40,921 bases of DNA, taken from Tropicibacter sp. R16_0. GTDB lineage: Bacteria > Pseudomonadota > Alphaproteobacteria > Rhodobacterales > Rhodobacteraceae. Both the position numbers and the translations under genes were made by a program. This document shows positions 8,288-16,333 of this stretch, in pieces. Positions within the stretch are counted from its first letter, which is position 1. Each line of letters opens with the position of its first letter. The stretch covers positions 1 to 40,921 of the forward strand of contig NZ_JAGHRE010000021.1 in the NCBI RefSeq assembly GCF_017743935.1. The letters run 5' to 3'. The notes beneath the pieces are model-generated. The model did not search any database. It saw only the letters and a program-made list of their open reading frames with translations, and had not been told where the DNA came from.

Positions 8288-9304
8288 TCAGCGCGTGGCG
8301 CGTTTTTTCACCCAGCCCAGGAAGGCTGCATCGGGCTTGCGCAGGCGGGGGCTGCCTGAGCGGGCCCAGACCCCGCGCCATTCCGCCTCGAGCGCATAGA
8401 CATCCGCGCCCGGCATCAGGCGGCGGGCCTCTTCCACAGCCTCGGCGCTGAGTGTGGGCGGCGGCGTGTCGGAACTCACCAGCCCGCCACGCGGGGTGAA
8501 CCGCATCAGGTCGCCAGGCTCTTCGCTCATCTCATAATCCGGCAGGTGGTCCGCCTCGATCATGTCGCGCAGCATCTTGCGGAACACGCGCCGCGGTGAA
8601 GCGCTGCCGGACTTCTTCAAGAGCGTGTCGACCGAGACCGTCCAGGATGGCTGCCGGCCACAGTGTTTGCGCGCCAGCTCATAGATCCGCCGCTCCAGCG
8701 GTTTGCGCAGGCGGAAGTAATCGCGACTAAGAGTGAGGACCGATTTCGACACCACGGCGCGATAGAGCCAATCGCTGAGCGTCACCGCCACGCTGACCAT
8801 GCGACCGCCTCGCGACTTGCGCACAATCTCCCAGCTCTCGATCAGACCAAAGCCCGTCGTTGTCTCTTTCTCGCCGGTGACGATGTTGGTGGTGATGCGG
8901 GTGCCCGCGAGCCGCTCGAACGCCTCGCGCAGGCGGCGGTAGGCGTCCCCGGATGTTTCACGGTTGGTGGCCACCAGCAGATCATGCGCCTTGAGCTGCA
9001 GCGTGCGGCTGACGGTGCGGCCTGCGTTGATCGCCGCCATCAGCTGGCTGATGCAGAATATCAGGATGTCCTTGTCGTGGATCGTGGCCAGCCCCTTGAC
9101 CGACGGGGTCACGGTGATCTCGGTGCCGTTGTGGTCATATTGCAGGATGCGCCGATCCGGACGCGTGGCCAGCGAGAACAAGGGATGTTCCATGCTGGCG
9201 ATGTCATCCTTGGGGATCGCGTCAAAAATATCGCAGACGAAAAAATCGCCCTGTTGATGGCGGTCCGGCAATAGCCCCCCCGCTGTTGTCACTGCCCTGC
9301 TCAT
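8288..9304 (-). CDS. repA: Plasmid replication initiator RepA (RPA family)
   Basis: A 338-residue protein. MEHPLFSLATRPDRRILQYDHNG, PSVKGLATIHDKDILIFCISQL and the block TNRETSGDAYRRLREAFERLAGTRITT are the conserved core of the alphaproteobacterial replication initiator protein A family (PF10134), which binds iterons at the plasmid origin. The C-terminal third carries a second winged-helix-like region (RRIYELARKHCG and following). The exact start is uncertain; ATG 9304 is the first in-frame ATG with a purine-rich stretch before it. repA is divergent from parA, with the iteron origin in the 456-base gap. This arrangement defines a RepA-type replicon as opposed to RepABC or DnaA-like replicons in Rhodobacteraceae. 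Confidence 0.93.
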   Translation of the reverse strand: MSRAVTTAGGLLPDRHQQGDFFVCDIFDAIPKDDIASMEHPLFSLATRPDRRILQYDHNGTEITVTPSVKGLATIHDKDILIFCISQLMAAINAGRTVSRTLQLKAHDLLVATNRETSGDAYRRLREAFERLAGTRITTNIVTGEKETTTGFGLIESWEIVRKSRGGRMVSVAVTLSDWLYRAVVSKSVLTLSRDYFRLRKPLERRIYELARKHCGRQPSWTVSVDTLLKKSGSASPRRVFRKMLRDMIEADHLPDYEMSEEPGDLMRFTPRGGLVSSDTPPPTLSAEAVEEARRLMPGADVYALEAEWRGVWARSGSPRLRKPDAAFLGWVKKRATR

Positions 9305-9408
9305 TGGCCCTGCCCCGGCTCTTGTCTGCTCGGCCCCTTTTGATGGTCGGTTTTCCGACTCGTTTGGGGCTCGTTTTCTTTCGTGGTTTTAGTAACGCCA
9401 CCCTAGAG

Positions 9409-9417
9409 TTATCCACA
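9409..9417 (+). other. DnaA box
   Basis: TTATCCACA, a perfect match to the DnaA-box consensus, 23 bases before the first iteron in the repA-parA gap. It supports placing the replication origin here. Confidence 0.75.
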
Positions 9418-9439
9418 AGCCCAGACAACCGCCTGACAA

Positions 9440-9505
9440 CGGGGGTTCGGAGTCACTTCATCGGGGGTTCAGAGTCACCTTATCGGGGTTTCAGAGTCAT
9501 CGCCC
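9440..9505 (+). repeat. Three 22-bp iterons at the replication origin
   Basis: Copies at 9440-9461, 9462-9483 and 9484-9505 follow each other with exact 22-bp spacing, each starting CGGGG and sharing the core TTCRGAGTCA. The third copy is the most divergent at its 3' end. Spacing of two helical turns and position upstream of repA fit RepA binding sites. An AT-rich stretch follows (9506-9600), a possible unwinding region. Confidence 0.85.
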
Positions 9506-9604
9506 AATAGAATTTTGCCCTTTGACCTTTGATTCAAAAGAGAATTTCCCGAAAAGGCATGTCCTGTAACTGATAGATAACACAAAACTAACAGGGCAAA
9601 AAAG

Positions 9605-9633
9605 TTTCACCGCACCCAATCTTGCGCTATATT
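9605..9633 (+). promoter_or_regulatory. Candidate parAB promoter
   Basis: TTTCAC at 9605-9610 and TATATT at 9628-9633 with a 17-base spacer, about 128 bases before the parA ATG. The -10 match is good and the -35 weak. No clear operator was identified. Confidence 0.3.
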
Positions 9634-9760
9634 CGCACCACCATCCCCTTATTTTGCTGAGAAAATTCAAGCGACCTGCGCGTTTTCCTTTCATGTGCCG
9701 CCTTTTTCGGTATCATGGAGAAAACACAGCACATCGAGCGAATTTCAAACAGGTTCCCCC

Positions 9761-11149
9761 ATGGCCAAGGACAGCACCTCCCTGCCCCCCTATTTCAACA
9801 TCGACCCCGATGCGGCCCTGGCCGAGTTGGACTTACCCACAGATACAAACGGCTTTGCCGAGATTGCCGAGGCCTGCACCCGGGGCCGAGCTGACCTGGC
9901 CAGCCGGGGTATGGACGAGGAAGGGCGCAAATCTCTGCGCCTGTTTTCCACCTGGGAAATCACCCGCTATCTGATCCCCGTGGCCCAAGCCCATTTCCGC
10001 CGCGTGCTCAAGCAGAACCCCGACTTGCCCCAGGGCCAGTCCGAGACCGAAGGCGGCGCCAAATGGTTCACCCTGGATGAGGTCCTGCGCCTGCGCGCCT
10101 TCTTTGGAGCGCAAGGATCGAAGGCCAAGAACTACCTCCCCTATCGGCCCGCAGGGCAGCCCGCCAAACTGGTGGCGGTGGCGAACTTCAAGGGTGGCGT
10201 TGGCAAGACCTCTACGGCGGCGCATCTGGCGATGTCCGCCGCTCTCGATGGCTACAAGGTGCTTGTGGTGGATCTGGACAGTCAGGGCTCGATGACCTCG
10301 ATCTTTGGTGGCCGGGTCGAGGATGAGTGGCAGACGGCCTTTCCGCTGCTGGCGCGTCACTACGGTGAGTATCTGCGCATCGAGAACCAGCGCCGTTTGG
10401 ATCGGGGCGATCCCCCACAGCCCCTGGATGAGGCGCTGAGCGCGGCCATGGACATGACCTCGGCCGATGTGATCCAGTCCACCCACTGGCCCAACATCGA
10501 CCTCATCGGCGCGCAGCTGAACCTCTATTGGGCTGAGTTCCAGATCCCGGTCTGGCGCATGCAGGCGCGCGGCTGGAAGCTCTGGGATGCGCTCACCGAC
10601 CGGCTTGAGGCGGATGGGGTGCTTGATGACTATGACCTGGTCTTCATCGATACGCCCCCGGCGCTTGGCTATCTGACGATCAACGGGCTGGCCGCCGCCG
10701 ACATCCTGCTGGTGCCCATGGGGGCGTCCTTTCTGGAATTCGACAGCACGGGCCGGTTCTTTGACATGCTGCATTCCACCTTTGCCAGCATCGAAGATGG
10801 CGAAAACGTCGCCGCGCGGGCTTTGGGCCGCCCCGAGATGGGGTTCGAATGGGATGCGGTGCGCACGGTGATCACCCGCTATGACGGCGCGCAACAGGGC
10901 GAACTTTCGGCTCTGATGCAGGCGTATCTGGGCAAAACGCTATCCCCGCACAGGCAAGATTTCACCGCCCTTATCGGTCAGGCCGGCGAGCAGGTAAACG
11001 GTATCTACGAGGCCGATTACCGCGATTTCAACCGCGAGACCTATGCCCGCGGCCGCGAAACATTCGACGCCACCTATGCCGCCTTCAAACGCCTGCTTCT
11101 GGGTGTCTGGCGGCGCGGCGAACTCGAAGAACAGCAAGCAGCAGAATAA
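9761..11149 (+). CDS. parA: ParA-family partition ATPase
   Basis: A 462-residue protein. ATG 9761 begins MAKDSTSLPPYFNI; the in-frame upstream extension has no conserved features. Residues 1-140 form an N-terminal DNA-binding-type region usual in type Ia ParA proteins. The deviant Walker A KGGVGKT is at residues 144-150, Walker A' is VLVVDLDSQGSMTS, and Walker B is DLVFIDTPPALG. It drives plasmid segregation with ParB, and type Ia members commonly repress their own operon. parB follows after 34 bases. Confidence 0.94.
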   Translation: MAKDSTSLPPYFNIDPDAALAELDLPTDTNGFAEIAEACTRGRADLASRGMDEEGRKSLRLFSTWEITRYLIPVAQAHFRRVLKQNPDLPQGQSETEGGAKWFTLDEVLRLRAFFGAQGSKAKNYLPYRPAGQPAKLVAVANFKGGVGKTSTAAHLAMSAALDGYKVLVVDLDSQGSMTSIFGGRVEDEWQTAFPLLARHYGEYLRIENQRRLDRGDPPQPLDEALSAAMDMTSADVIQSTHWPNIDLIGAQLNLYWAEFQIPVWRMQARGWKLWDALTDRLEADGVLDDYDLVFIDTPPALGYLTINGLAAADILLVPMGASFLEFDSTGRFFDMLHSTFASIEDGENVAARALGRPEMGFEWDAVRTVITRYDGAQQGELSALMQAYLGKTLSPHRQDFTALIGQAGEQVNGIYEADYRDFNRETYARGRETFDATYAAFKRLLLGVWRRGELEEQQAAE

Positions 11150-11183
11150 CAGACCCTAACAAGGGCAAACAGGAGGATTCCAG

Positions 11184-12257
11184 ATGGCAAAGCGCAAACG
11201 GCTGACCCCCGCTCAACCCGGGTTTCTGGGCACCGCTCAGAAAGCGCCCGAGACAAAATCCATGCCAGTTGGGATGAGCGCCCCGATTGCGCAGGTGGCG
11301 GGTGAGGCTTCGGCGACTGCTGCACTGGCCGAGGTGAGCCAGGCGCTGGCGGATGCACGGGCTGAGGGGCGGATGCTGGAACTGCTGGATCTGGATGCAA
11401 TCGACGAGCGTCACCTGGTCCGCGACCGTTTGGAGCAGAACGAAGAAGAGATGGCATCGCTGGTCGAAAGCTTGCGCGCCCGTGGCCAGCAGATGCCGAT
11501 CGAAGTGGTCGCCCTGCCCGACCCGGCCGGTGGGCGCACCCATGGTCTGATCTCGGGCTGGCGGCGTCTGACCGCACTGAAGCGGCTCTATAAAGAGACT
11601 TCAGACCCGAAATTCGCCAAAGCCCGCGCCATGGTGATCACGCCGGATACCGCCCAGGATGCCTATGTGGCGATGGTCGAGGAAAACGAAATCCGGGTGA
11701 ACCTCAGCCATTACGAGCGCGCCCGCATCGCCGTGCGCGCGATGAAGGAAGAGGTTTATCCGACACAGCGCGCCGCCTTGCAGGGGCTCTTTGCCAATGC
11801 CACCCGGTCCAAGCGGTCAAAAATTGGCACCTTCATGATGCTGGTCGACGCTTTTGACGCGACGCTCTGGTACCCTTCGGCGATCAGCGAAAAGCTGGGT
11901 CTGGCGCTTGCGCGCGAGATGGTGCGCGACCCCGGGTTCGCCGATGCGGTGAAAGAGCGGTTGAAAGAGAGCCCGCGCGACAGCGCAGGCGCCGAGATGC
12001 GGATCCTGGCCCAGGCCATCACCGAACGCCAGACCCCTGCCCCAGAACGTGAAACTGCATCAGATCCGGAACCAGCCCCACGGCCCCGCATCCGTTCCAC
12101 TGCGCAGAACCCGGCCAAGGGCGAGCGGATCATCACCCAGGTGACAGCTGGGATCGAGATGCGCTTTACCCCGGATCAGAGCCGCATTGAGCTGGTGGGA
12201 GAAGGCGTCACCGAGGCGCTGGCCGAGCTGCTCCAGGATGCCATCCGCCGCGCCTGA
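11184..12257 (+). CDS. parB: ParB-family centromere-binding protein
   Basis: A 357-residue protein with an AGGAGG Shine-Dalgarno 7 bases before ATG 11184. The N-terminal 60 residues are low in conservation. Residues about 65-150 contain the ParB N-terminal (CTP-binding) domain with VRDRLEQNEEEMASLVESLRARGQ, MPIEVVALPD and LISGWRRLTALKRL. Next comes a central helix-turn-helix region (NEIRVNLSHYERARIAVRAM onwards) and a variable C-terminus. With ParA it partitions the replicon. A 16-bp palindrome just downstream, beyond the terminator, is the probable binding site. Confidence 0.93.
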   Translation: MAKRKRLTPAQPGFLGTAQKAPETKSMPVGMSAPIAQVAGEASATAALAEVSQALADARAEGRMLELLDLDAIDERHLVRDRLEQNEEEMASLVESLRARGQQMPIEVVALPDPAGGRTHGLISGWRRLTALKRLYKETSDPKFAKARAMVITPDTAQDAYVAMVEENEIRVNLSHYERARIAVRAMKEEVYPTQRAALQGLFANATRSKRSKIGTFMMLVDAFDATLWYPSAISEKLGLALAREMVRDPGFADAVKERLKESPRDSAGAEMRILAQAITERQTPAPERETASDPEPAPRPRIRSTAQNPAKGERIITQVTAGIEMRFTPDQSRIELVGEGVTEALAELLQDAIRRA

Positions 12258-12275
12258 TCGCTTTTGAGAAACGTT

Positions 12276-12309
12276 AAGGGGGTGCCACAAGATTTGCGGC
12301 ACCCCCTTT
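12276..12309 (+). terminator. Terminator after parB
   Basis: An 11-bp perfect stem (12276-12286 with 12298-12308) and 11-base loop, 18 bases after the parB stop. Only a short T tract follows. Confidence 0.7.
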
Positions 12310-12334
12310 GATTAGACCCTAATCGAGTCAATTT

Positions 12335-12350
12335 GTTTCGCGCGCGAAAC
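12335..12350. other. Putative parS centromere site
   Basis: GTTTCGCGCGCGAAAC is a perfect 16-bp palindrome, 78 bases after parB. It exactly fits GTTNNNNGCNNNNAAC, the parS consensus described for alphaproteobacterial RepABC plasmids. CCCTAA (12317-12322) and TTAGGG (12357-12362) flank it as looser inverted arms. Binding by this ParB is inference. Confidence 0.7.
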
Positions 12351-12363
12351 GTTTCGTTAGGGA

Positions 12364-13668
12364 TTACCGCCCCACCCCAAGGTACATCTCGAACCCGGCC
12401 CGCTTGGCGGATTTCTCGGTGTAGATGTTGCGCAGATCAACCATGCGGGGCGTTTCCATTTTGCGGGCCATCTGTTTCAGATCCAGCGCGCGGAACTCGT
12501 TCCATTCGGTCAGCAGCACCACCAGATCGGCGTTGCGCACCGCGTGATAGGGGTCGTCCATCCATTTGACGCCGGGCAACAGATCCTCGCCCTCGGGGCG
12601 ACCTTGCGGATCGACAACTCGCACCTTGGCTCCGCCGCCAATCAGGGCCGGAACGATGGTCAGGCTGGGGGCGTCGCGCATATCGTCGGTGTTGGGTTTG
12701 AAGGTCACGCCCAGAACCGCCACGGTCTTGCCGTTGAACGAGCCATCCAGCGCATCGCGCAGTTTTTCGACCATGCGCGATTTGACCTCGTCATTGACGC
12801 GCATGACGGTCTCGGTGATCTGCATCGGATAGGCATGATCCTGACCAATCCGCGCCAGCGCCGCGGTGTCCTTTGGAAAACATGACCCGCCATAGCCGGG
12901 CCCTGCATGCAGGAACTTGTTGCCGATGCGCCCGTCCAGACCGATGCCGCGCGAGACCTCTTTGACGTCCGCGCCCACCCGTTCGCAGAGGCCGGCGATT
13001 TCATTGATGAAGGTGATCTTGGTGGCAAGGAATGCATTGGCCGCGTATTTGATCATCTCGGCGCTTTCCAGATCGGTGGTCAGGATCGGGAAGTCGCGCA
13101 AGTACAGAGGCCGGTAGATGTCGGCCATCACTTCGGCGGCGCGCTCGTTCTGGACGCCGACAACCACGCGGTCGGGGTGCATGAAATCGTCGATGGCGGC
13201 CCCTTCGCGCAGGAACTCGGGGTTGCTGGCCACATCGAACTCGGCCTGCGGGTTGGCCTTGAGGATGGTCTGTTTGACCTGACGGTTGGTGCCAAGGGGC
13301 ACGGTGGATTTGGTCACCACCACGGTATAGCCGGTCATGGCCTGGGCGATCTCTTGCGCTGCGGCCATCACATACGTGAGATCCGCATGCCCATCGCCCC
13401 GCCGCGTCGGCGTGCCGACGGCGATGAACACCGCATCCGCCCCATCCACGGCTGCCGCCAGATCGGTGGTGAAGCTCAACCGGCCTGCTGCCACGTTCTT
13501 GGCCATCAGCGCCTCGAGCCCCGGCTCATAGATCGGCACCTTGCCTGCCTGCAGCATTTCGATCTTGGCCTCGGCCTTGTCGACACAGATCACGTCATGG
13601 CCAAAGTCCGAGAAACAGACGCCCGAGACCAACCCGACATAGCCCGTTCCAATCATTGCAATCCGCAT
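12364..13668 (-). CDS. ugd: UDP-glucose 6-dehydrogenase
   Basis: A 434-residue enzyme oxidising UDP-glucose to UDP-glucuronate with two NAD+. MRIAMIGTGYVGLVSGVCFSDFGHDV is the NAD-binding N-terminus (GTGYVG at 7-12). VVVTKSTVPLGT and EFLREGAAIDDFMHPDRVV follow, and GPGYGGSCFPKD contains the catalytic Cys263. Length and all key motifs are intact. The GVCFSDFGHDV signature favours UDP-glucose over UDP-ManNAc as substrate. It lies downstream of the epimerase gene at 13756-14757 on the same strand with an 87-base gap. Together they would turn UDP-glucose into UDP-GlcA and then UDP-GalA. Confidence 0.95.
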   Translation of the reverse strand: MRIAMIGTGYVGLVSGVCFSDFGHDVICVDKAEAKIEMLQAGKVPIYEPGLEALMAKNVAAGRLSFTTDLAAAVDGADAVFIAVGTPTRRGDGHADLTYVMAAAQEIAQAMTGYTVVVTKSTVPLGTNRQVKQTILKANPQAEFDVASNPEFLREGAAIDDFMHPDRVVVGVQNERAAEVMADIYRPLYLRDFPILTTDLESAEMIKYAANAFLATKITFINEIAGLCERVGADVKEVSRGIGLDGRIGNKFLHAGPGYGGSCFPKDTAALARIGQDHAYPMQITETVMRVNDEVKSRMVEKLRDALDGSFNGKTVAVLGVTFKPNTDDMRDAPSLTIVPALIGGGAKVRVVDPQGRPEGEDLLPGVKWMDDPYHAVRNADLVVLLTEWNEFRALDLKQMARKMETPRMVDLRNIYTEKSAKRAGFEMYLGVGR

Positions 13669-13755
13669 TGCCCTACCTCTTTTGTGCCTGCTTGTTTGGG
13701 GTCACCTTTGACCGTTCCTGCGCAGGTTTCAATTGTCTGATGTCCAGGGGTCCTC

Positions 13756-14757
13756 TCAGACCCCGTAATAGTCCCGATACCAGGTCACGAACTGTGCGAT
13801 GCCCTTGGAGACGGGTGTTTTCAATTCCACTCCGGTCAGATCCCGCAGCAATGTGGTGTCGGCCCAGGTCGCAGGCACGTCGCCCGGTTGCATGGGCAGC
13901 ATGGTCTTCACCGCCTCTTGTCCGATGGCGGTCTCGATCGCCTGGATGAAATCCATCAGCGCCACGGGACTGTTCATGCCGATGTTGACGGCGCGAAACG
14001 GGGCCACGGGGCTCAGGCTGTCGTGCGCGCCCACAGGGGTGTTGCCCGGCACCGCATCGCCAAGCGCCAGGATGGCCGCGACCAGATCGTCGATATAGGT
14101 AAAGTCGCGTCGCATCTCGCCGTTGTTGTAAACGTCGATCGGCTCACCGTTCAGGATGGCGCGGGTGAACTTGAAATAGGCCATGTCGGGCCGCCCCCAG
14201 GGGCCATAGACGGTGAAGAACCGGAACATGGTGGTGGGCAGGCCATAGAGATGGGCATAGGAATGGGCCATCGCCTCGTTTGCCTTTTTGGTGGCGGCAT
14301 AGAACGACATCTGGCTGTCGACCTTGTCTACCTCGCGATAGGGCATATCCGTGTTGGCGCCATAGACCGAGCTGGTCGAGGCCAGGAGCATGTGCTCGGG
14401 CGGATAGGCGCGCGCGGCCTCGAGCAGCTCATAGGTGCCGATCAGATTGGCCTCGAGGTAATCGCGCGGCGCATCGATGGAATGGCGCACGCCGGCCTGG
14501 GCGGCCAGATGAATGACACGGGCAGGGCGGTGCTGCTTAAACAGGGCGCGCAGCAGGCCGGGGTCTTCGAGTTTGCCTTGAACCGAGGTAAACCCGTCGC
14601 GGGCGGTCAGCCGGTCCAGGCGGGCCTGTTTCAGGGCAGGGTCATAATAGGCATTGAGACTGTCGAGCCCCACAACCCGGTGGCCCGCGTCCAGCAGACG
14701 GTGACTGAGAGCTGAGCCGATGAAGCCGGCCGCGCCGGTGACGAGGAGAGTACGCAT
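13756..14757 (-). CDS. UDP-glucuronate 4-epimerase-like SDR
   Basis: A 333-residue extended SDR protein. ATG 14757 (MRTLLVTGAAGFIGSALSHRLLDAGH) was chosen over a longer in-frame form because it places the GxxGxxG loop at the normal distance. LDSLNAYYDPALKQARLDRL after the second beta strand is characteristic of UDP-glucuronate 4-epimerases (LspL/Cap1J/GAE type). STSSVYG and YAATKKANE supply the catalytic Ser and the Tyr/Lys pair. The neighbouring ugd makes its presumed substrate, which supports UDP-GalA production. It is divergent from glmU across a 202-base gap holding a possible structured element. Confidence 0.87.
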   Translation of the reverse strand: MRTLLVTGAAGFIGSALSHRLLDAGHRVVGLDSLNAYYDPALKQARLDRLTARDGFTSVQGKLEDPGLLRALFKQHRPARVIHLAAQAGVRHSIDAPRDYLEANLIGTYELLEAARAYPPEHMLLASTSSVYGANTDMPYREVDKVDSQMSFYAATKKANEAMAHSYAHLYGLPTTMFRFFTVYGPWGRPDMAYFKFTRAILNGEPIDVYNNGEMRRDFTYIDDLVAAILALGDAVPGNTPVGAHDSLSPVAPFRAVNIGMNSPVALMDFIQAIETAIGQEAVKTMLPMQPGDVPATWADTTLLRDLTGVELKTPVSKGIAQFVTWYRDYYGV

Positions 14758-14783
14758 GCAGGTTGCGTAGCCATTCCGGTGTG

Positions 14784-14889
14784 GCGCTGTCAAATCCTTC
14801 CCTGCTGCTTCCGTGCAGAGCCTCTTTTGAGGGGCTTACCTGTCATGGTTGTGTCATGGCGGGCTTTTGCTGGCGGGGGCTGATAGCGC
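14784..14889. ncRNA. Candidate structured RNA or leader element, strand unknown
   Basis: The ends of this 106-base stretch (14784-14792 and 14881-14889) can form a 9-bp closing stem with one G-U pair when read on the plus strand. Inside are smaller hairpins, for example CTGC/GCAG around a six-base loop and a CCTC-TTTT-GAGG loop. It lies in the gap between the divergent uronate epimerase and glmU. It matches no RNA family I recognise and lacks the SRP RNA core. It may be a leader of either gene or not an RNA at all. Confidence 0.3.
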
Positions 14890-14959
14890 ACAAACTATCT
14901 TGGCAAAACGGCTGCTTCACAGTAACAAGCGGCAGCCGAAATTGTTTAATAGAATTGTT

Positions 14960-16303
14960 ATGTCACTAGCTCTTATCGTCTTGGCAGCGGGAAAAGGAAC
15001 GCGGATGCGTTCAGCCGATCCCAAGGTCCTTCACAAGGTGGCCGGTGTGCCCATGGTGATCCACGCGTTGAACGCGGCGGCCCCGCTTGCGCCTGCACGA
15101 CGTCTGGTTGTGGTGGGTCACGGCGGCGCGGCTGTGCGCGCCCAGGTGCAGGCCCATGATGCCAGCATCGAATTTGTCGAACAGACCGAACAGCTGGGCA
15201 CCGGGCATGCGGTGGATCAGGCTCGCGCGGCGCTGGCCGATTTCGACGGTGATGTTGCGGTCCTGTTGGGGGATACGCCCTTCATCAGCCCCGACACCCT
15301 GTCCCGGATCCGCGACCGGCGCGCCGAGGGCAGCGATCTGGTGGTGCTGGGGTTCGAGGCGGCAGATCCCGGCAAATACGGGCGTCTGGTGGCGCAGGGC
15401 GACCGCCTGGAGCGGATTGTCGAGGCCAAGGATGCCACGCCCGAAGAGCTGGCCATCCGGCTGTGCAATTCCGGCGTGATCTGTGCCGATCGCGCCCTGA
15501 TGTTTGATCTGATCGCGCAGCTGAACGACGACAATGCCAGCGGCGAATATTACCTGACCGACATCATCGGCCTGGCCAATGATGCGGGCCGGACCTGTTC
15601 GGTGGTGGTCTGTGACGAGGCCGAGACCCTGGGCGTGAATTCACGAATCGACCTGGCGGCGGCGGATGGCATTTTCCAGGCCCGCGCGCGGCAGGCCGCG
15701 ATGGCGGCAGGGGTGACCCTGCAGGCCCCCGACACGGTCTATTTTTCCTATGACACCCAGTTGGGCCAGGATGTGATTGTCGAGCCGAATGTGGTCTTTG
15801 GTCTGGGGGTTAGGGTCGAAGATGGCGTCACTATACGGGCGTTTTCGCACCTTGAGGGTTGCCATGTGGCAGCGGGCGCCACGGTCGGGCCTTATGCCCG
15901 TTTGCGTCCCGGAAGCACCATTGGCGCAGGCGCCCGCGTAGGCAATTTTGTCGAAACCAAGAACGCCGATATCGCAGCAGGTGCGAAACTCAATCATTTG
16001 AGCTATATTGGCGATGCAGAGGTGGGGGCCGAGGCAAATATTGGCGCCGGAACCATCACCTGCAACTATGACGGGGTCTTCAAGCACCGGACGGAAATCG
16101 GGGCAGGGGCCTTTATTGGATCGAATGCTTCACTGGTCGCTCCGGTCAGTGTCGGGGCCGGGGCCATGGTGGGTGCCGGGTCTGTGGTAACGCGTGATGT
16201 TCCGGATCAGGCGCTCGCTGTGACGCGGGCGGAGCAGAAAATTCTGCCGGATCTGGCCCGGAAACTGCGCGAGCGACGCTTGGCCATGAAGGCCAAGAAG
16301 TGA
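14960..16303 (+). CDS. glmU: Bifunctional GlcNAc-1-phosphate uridyltransferase / GlcN-1-phosphate acetyltransferase
   Basis: A 447-residue enzyme making UDP-GlcNAc. ATG 14960 gives MSLALIVLAAGKGTRM, the conserved N-terminus of the uridyltransferase domain; earlier in-frame codons add only unrelated residues. The first 225 or so residues form the pyrophosphorylase domain (EQLGTGHAV, LLGDTPF, NSGVI, YYLTDII). From about 250 come left-handed beta-helix hexapeptide repeats with GAGTITCNYDG near the acetyltransferase site. No damage is visible. glmS follows 30 bases later, so they form a two-gene unit; glmM is absent here. The Shine-Dalgarno is poor. The precursor is essential for cell wall, so the gene may duplicate a chromosomal copy (inference). 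Confidence 0.95.
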   Translation: MSLALIVLAAGKGTRMRSADPKVLHKVAGVPMVIHALNAAAPLAPARRLVVVGHGGAAVRAQVQAHDASIEFVEQTEQLGTGHAVDQARAALADFDGDVAVLLGDTPFISPDTLSRIRDRRAEGSDLVVLGFEAADPGKYGRLVAQGDRLERIVEAKDATPEELAIRLCNSGVICADRALMFDLIAQLNDDNASGEYYLTDIIGLANDAGRTCSVVVCDEAETLGVNSRIDLAAADGIFQARARQAAMAAGVTLQAPDTVYFSYDTQLGQDVIVEPNVVFGLGVRVEDGVTIRAFSHLEGCHVAAGATVGPYARLRPGSTIGAGARVGNFVETKNADIAAGAKLNHLSYIGDAEVGAEANIGAGTITCNYDGVFKHRTEIGAGAFIGSNASLVAPVSVGAGAMVGAGSVVTRDVPDQALAVTRAEQKILPDLARKLRERRLAMKAKK

Positions 16304-16333
16304 TGCTGAATTTTGTAAACTGAGGTATTTATC

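Noticed and set aside
9440-9505. CRISPR array
   Set aside because: The three 22-bp units are directly adjacent with no spacers and lie at a replication origin, so they are iterons; the 21-bp units at 1810-1893 also have no spacers.
12364-13668. UDP-ManNAc dehydrogenase (WecC) as partner of wecB
   Set aside because: The N-terminal GVCFSDFGHDV signature and overall motif set fit UDP-glucose dehydrogenases better, although substrate was not tested.
13984-13999. Further parS site fitting GTTNNNNGCNNNNAAC in the uronate epimerase gene
   Set aside because: It fits only the fixed positions and is not palindromic across the variable ones; it is coding sequence and probably chance.
14784-14889. SRP RNA (ffs)
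   Set aside because: The size is right and GGAAGCAGC occurs on the minus strand, but the conserved core with its GGAA tetraloop and adjoining symmetric loop is not present.
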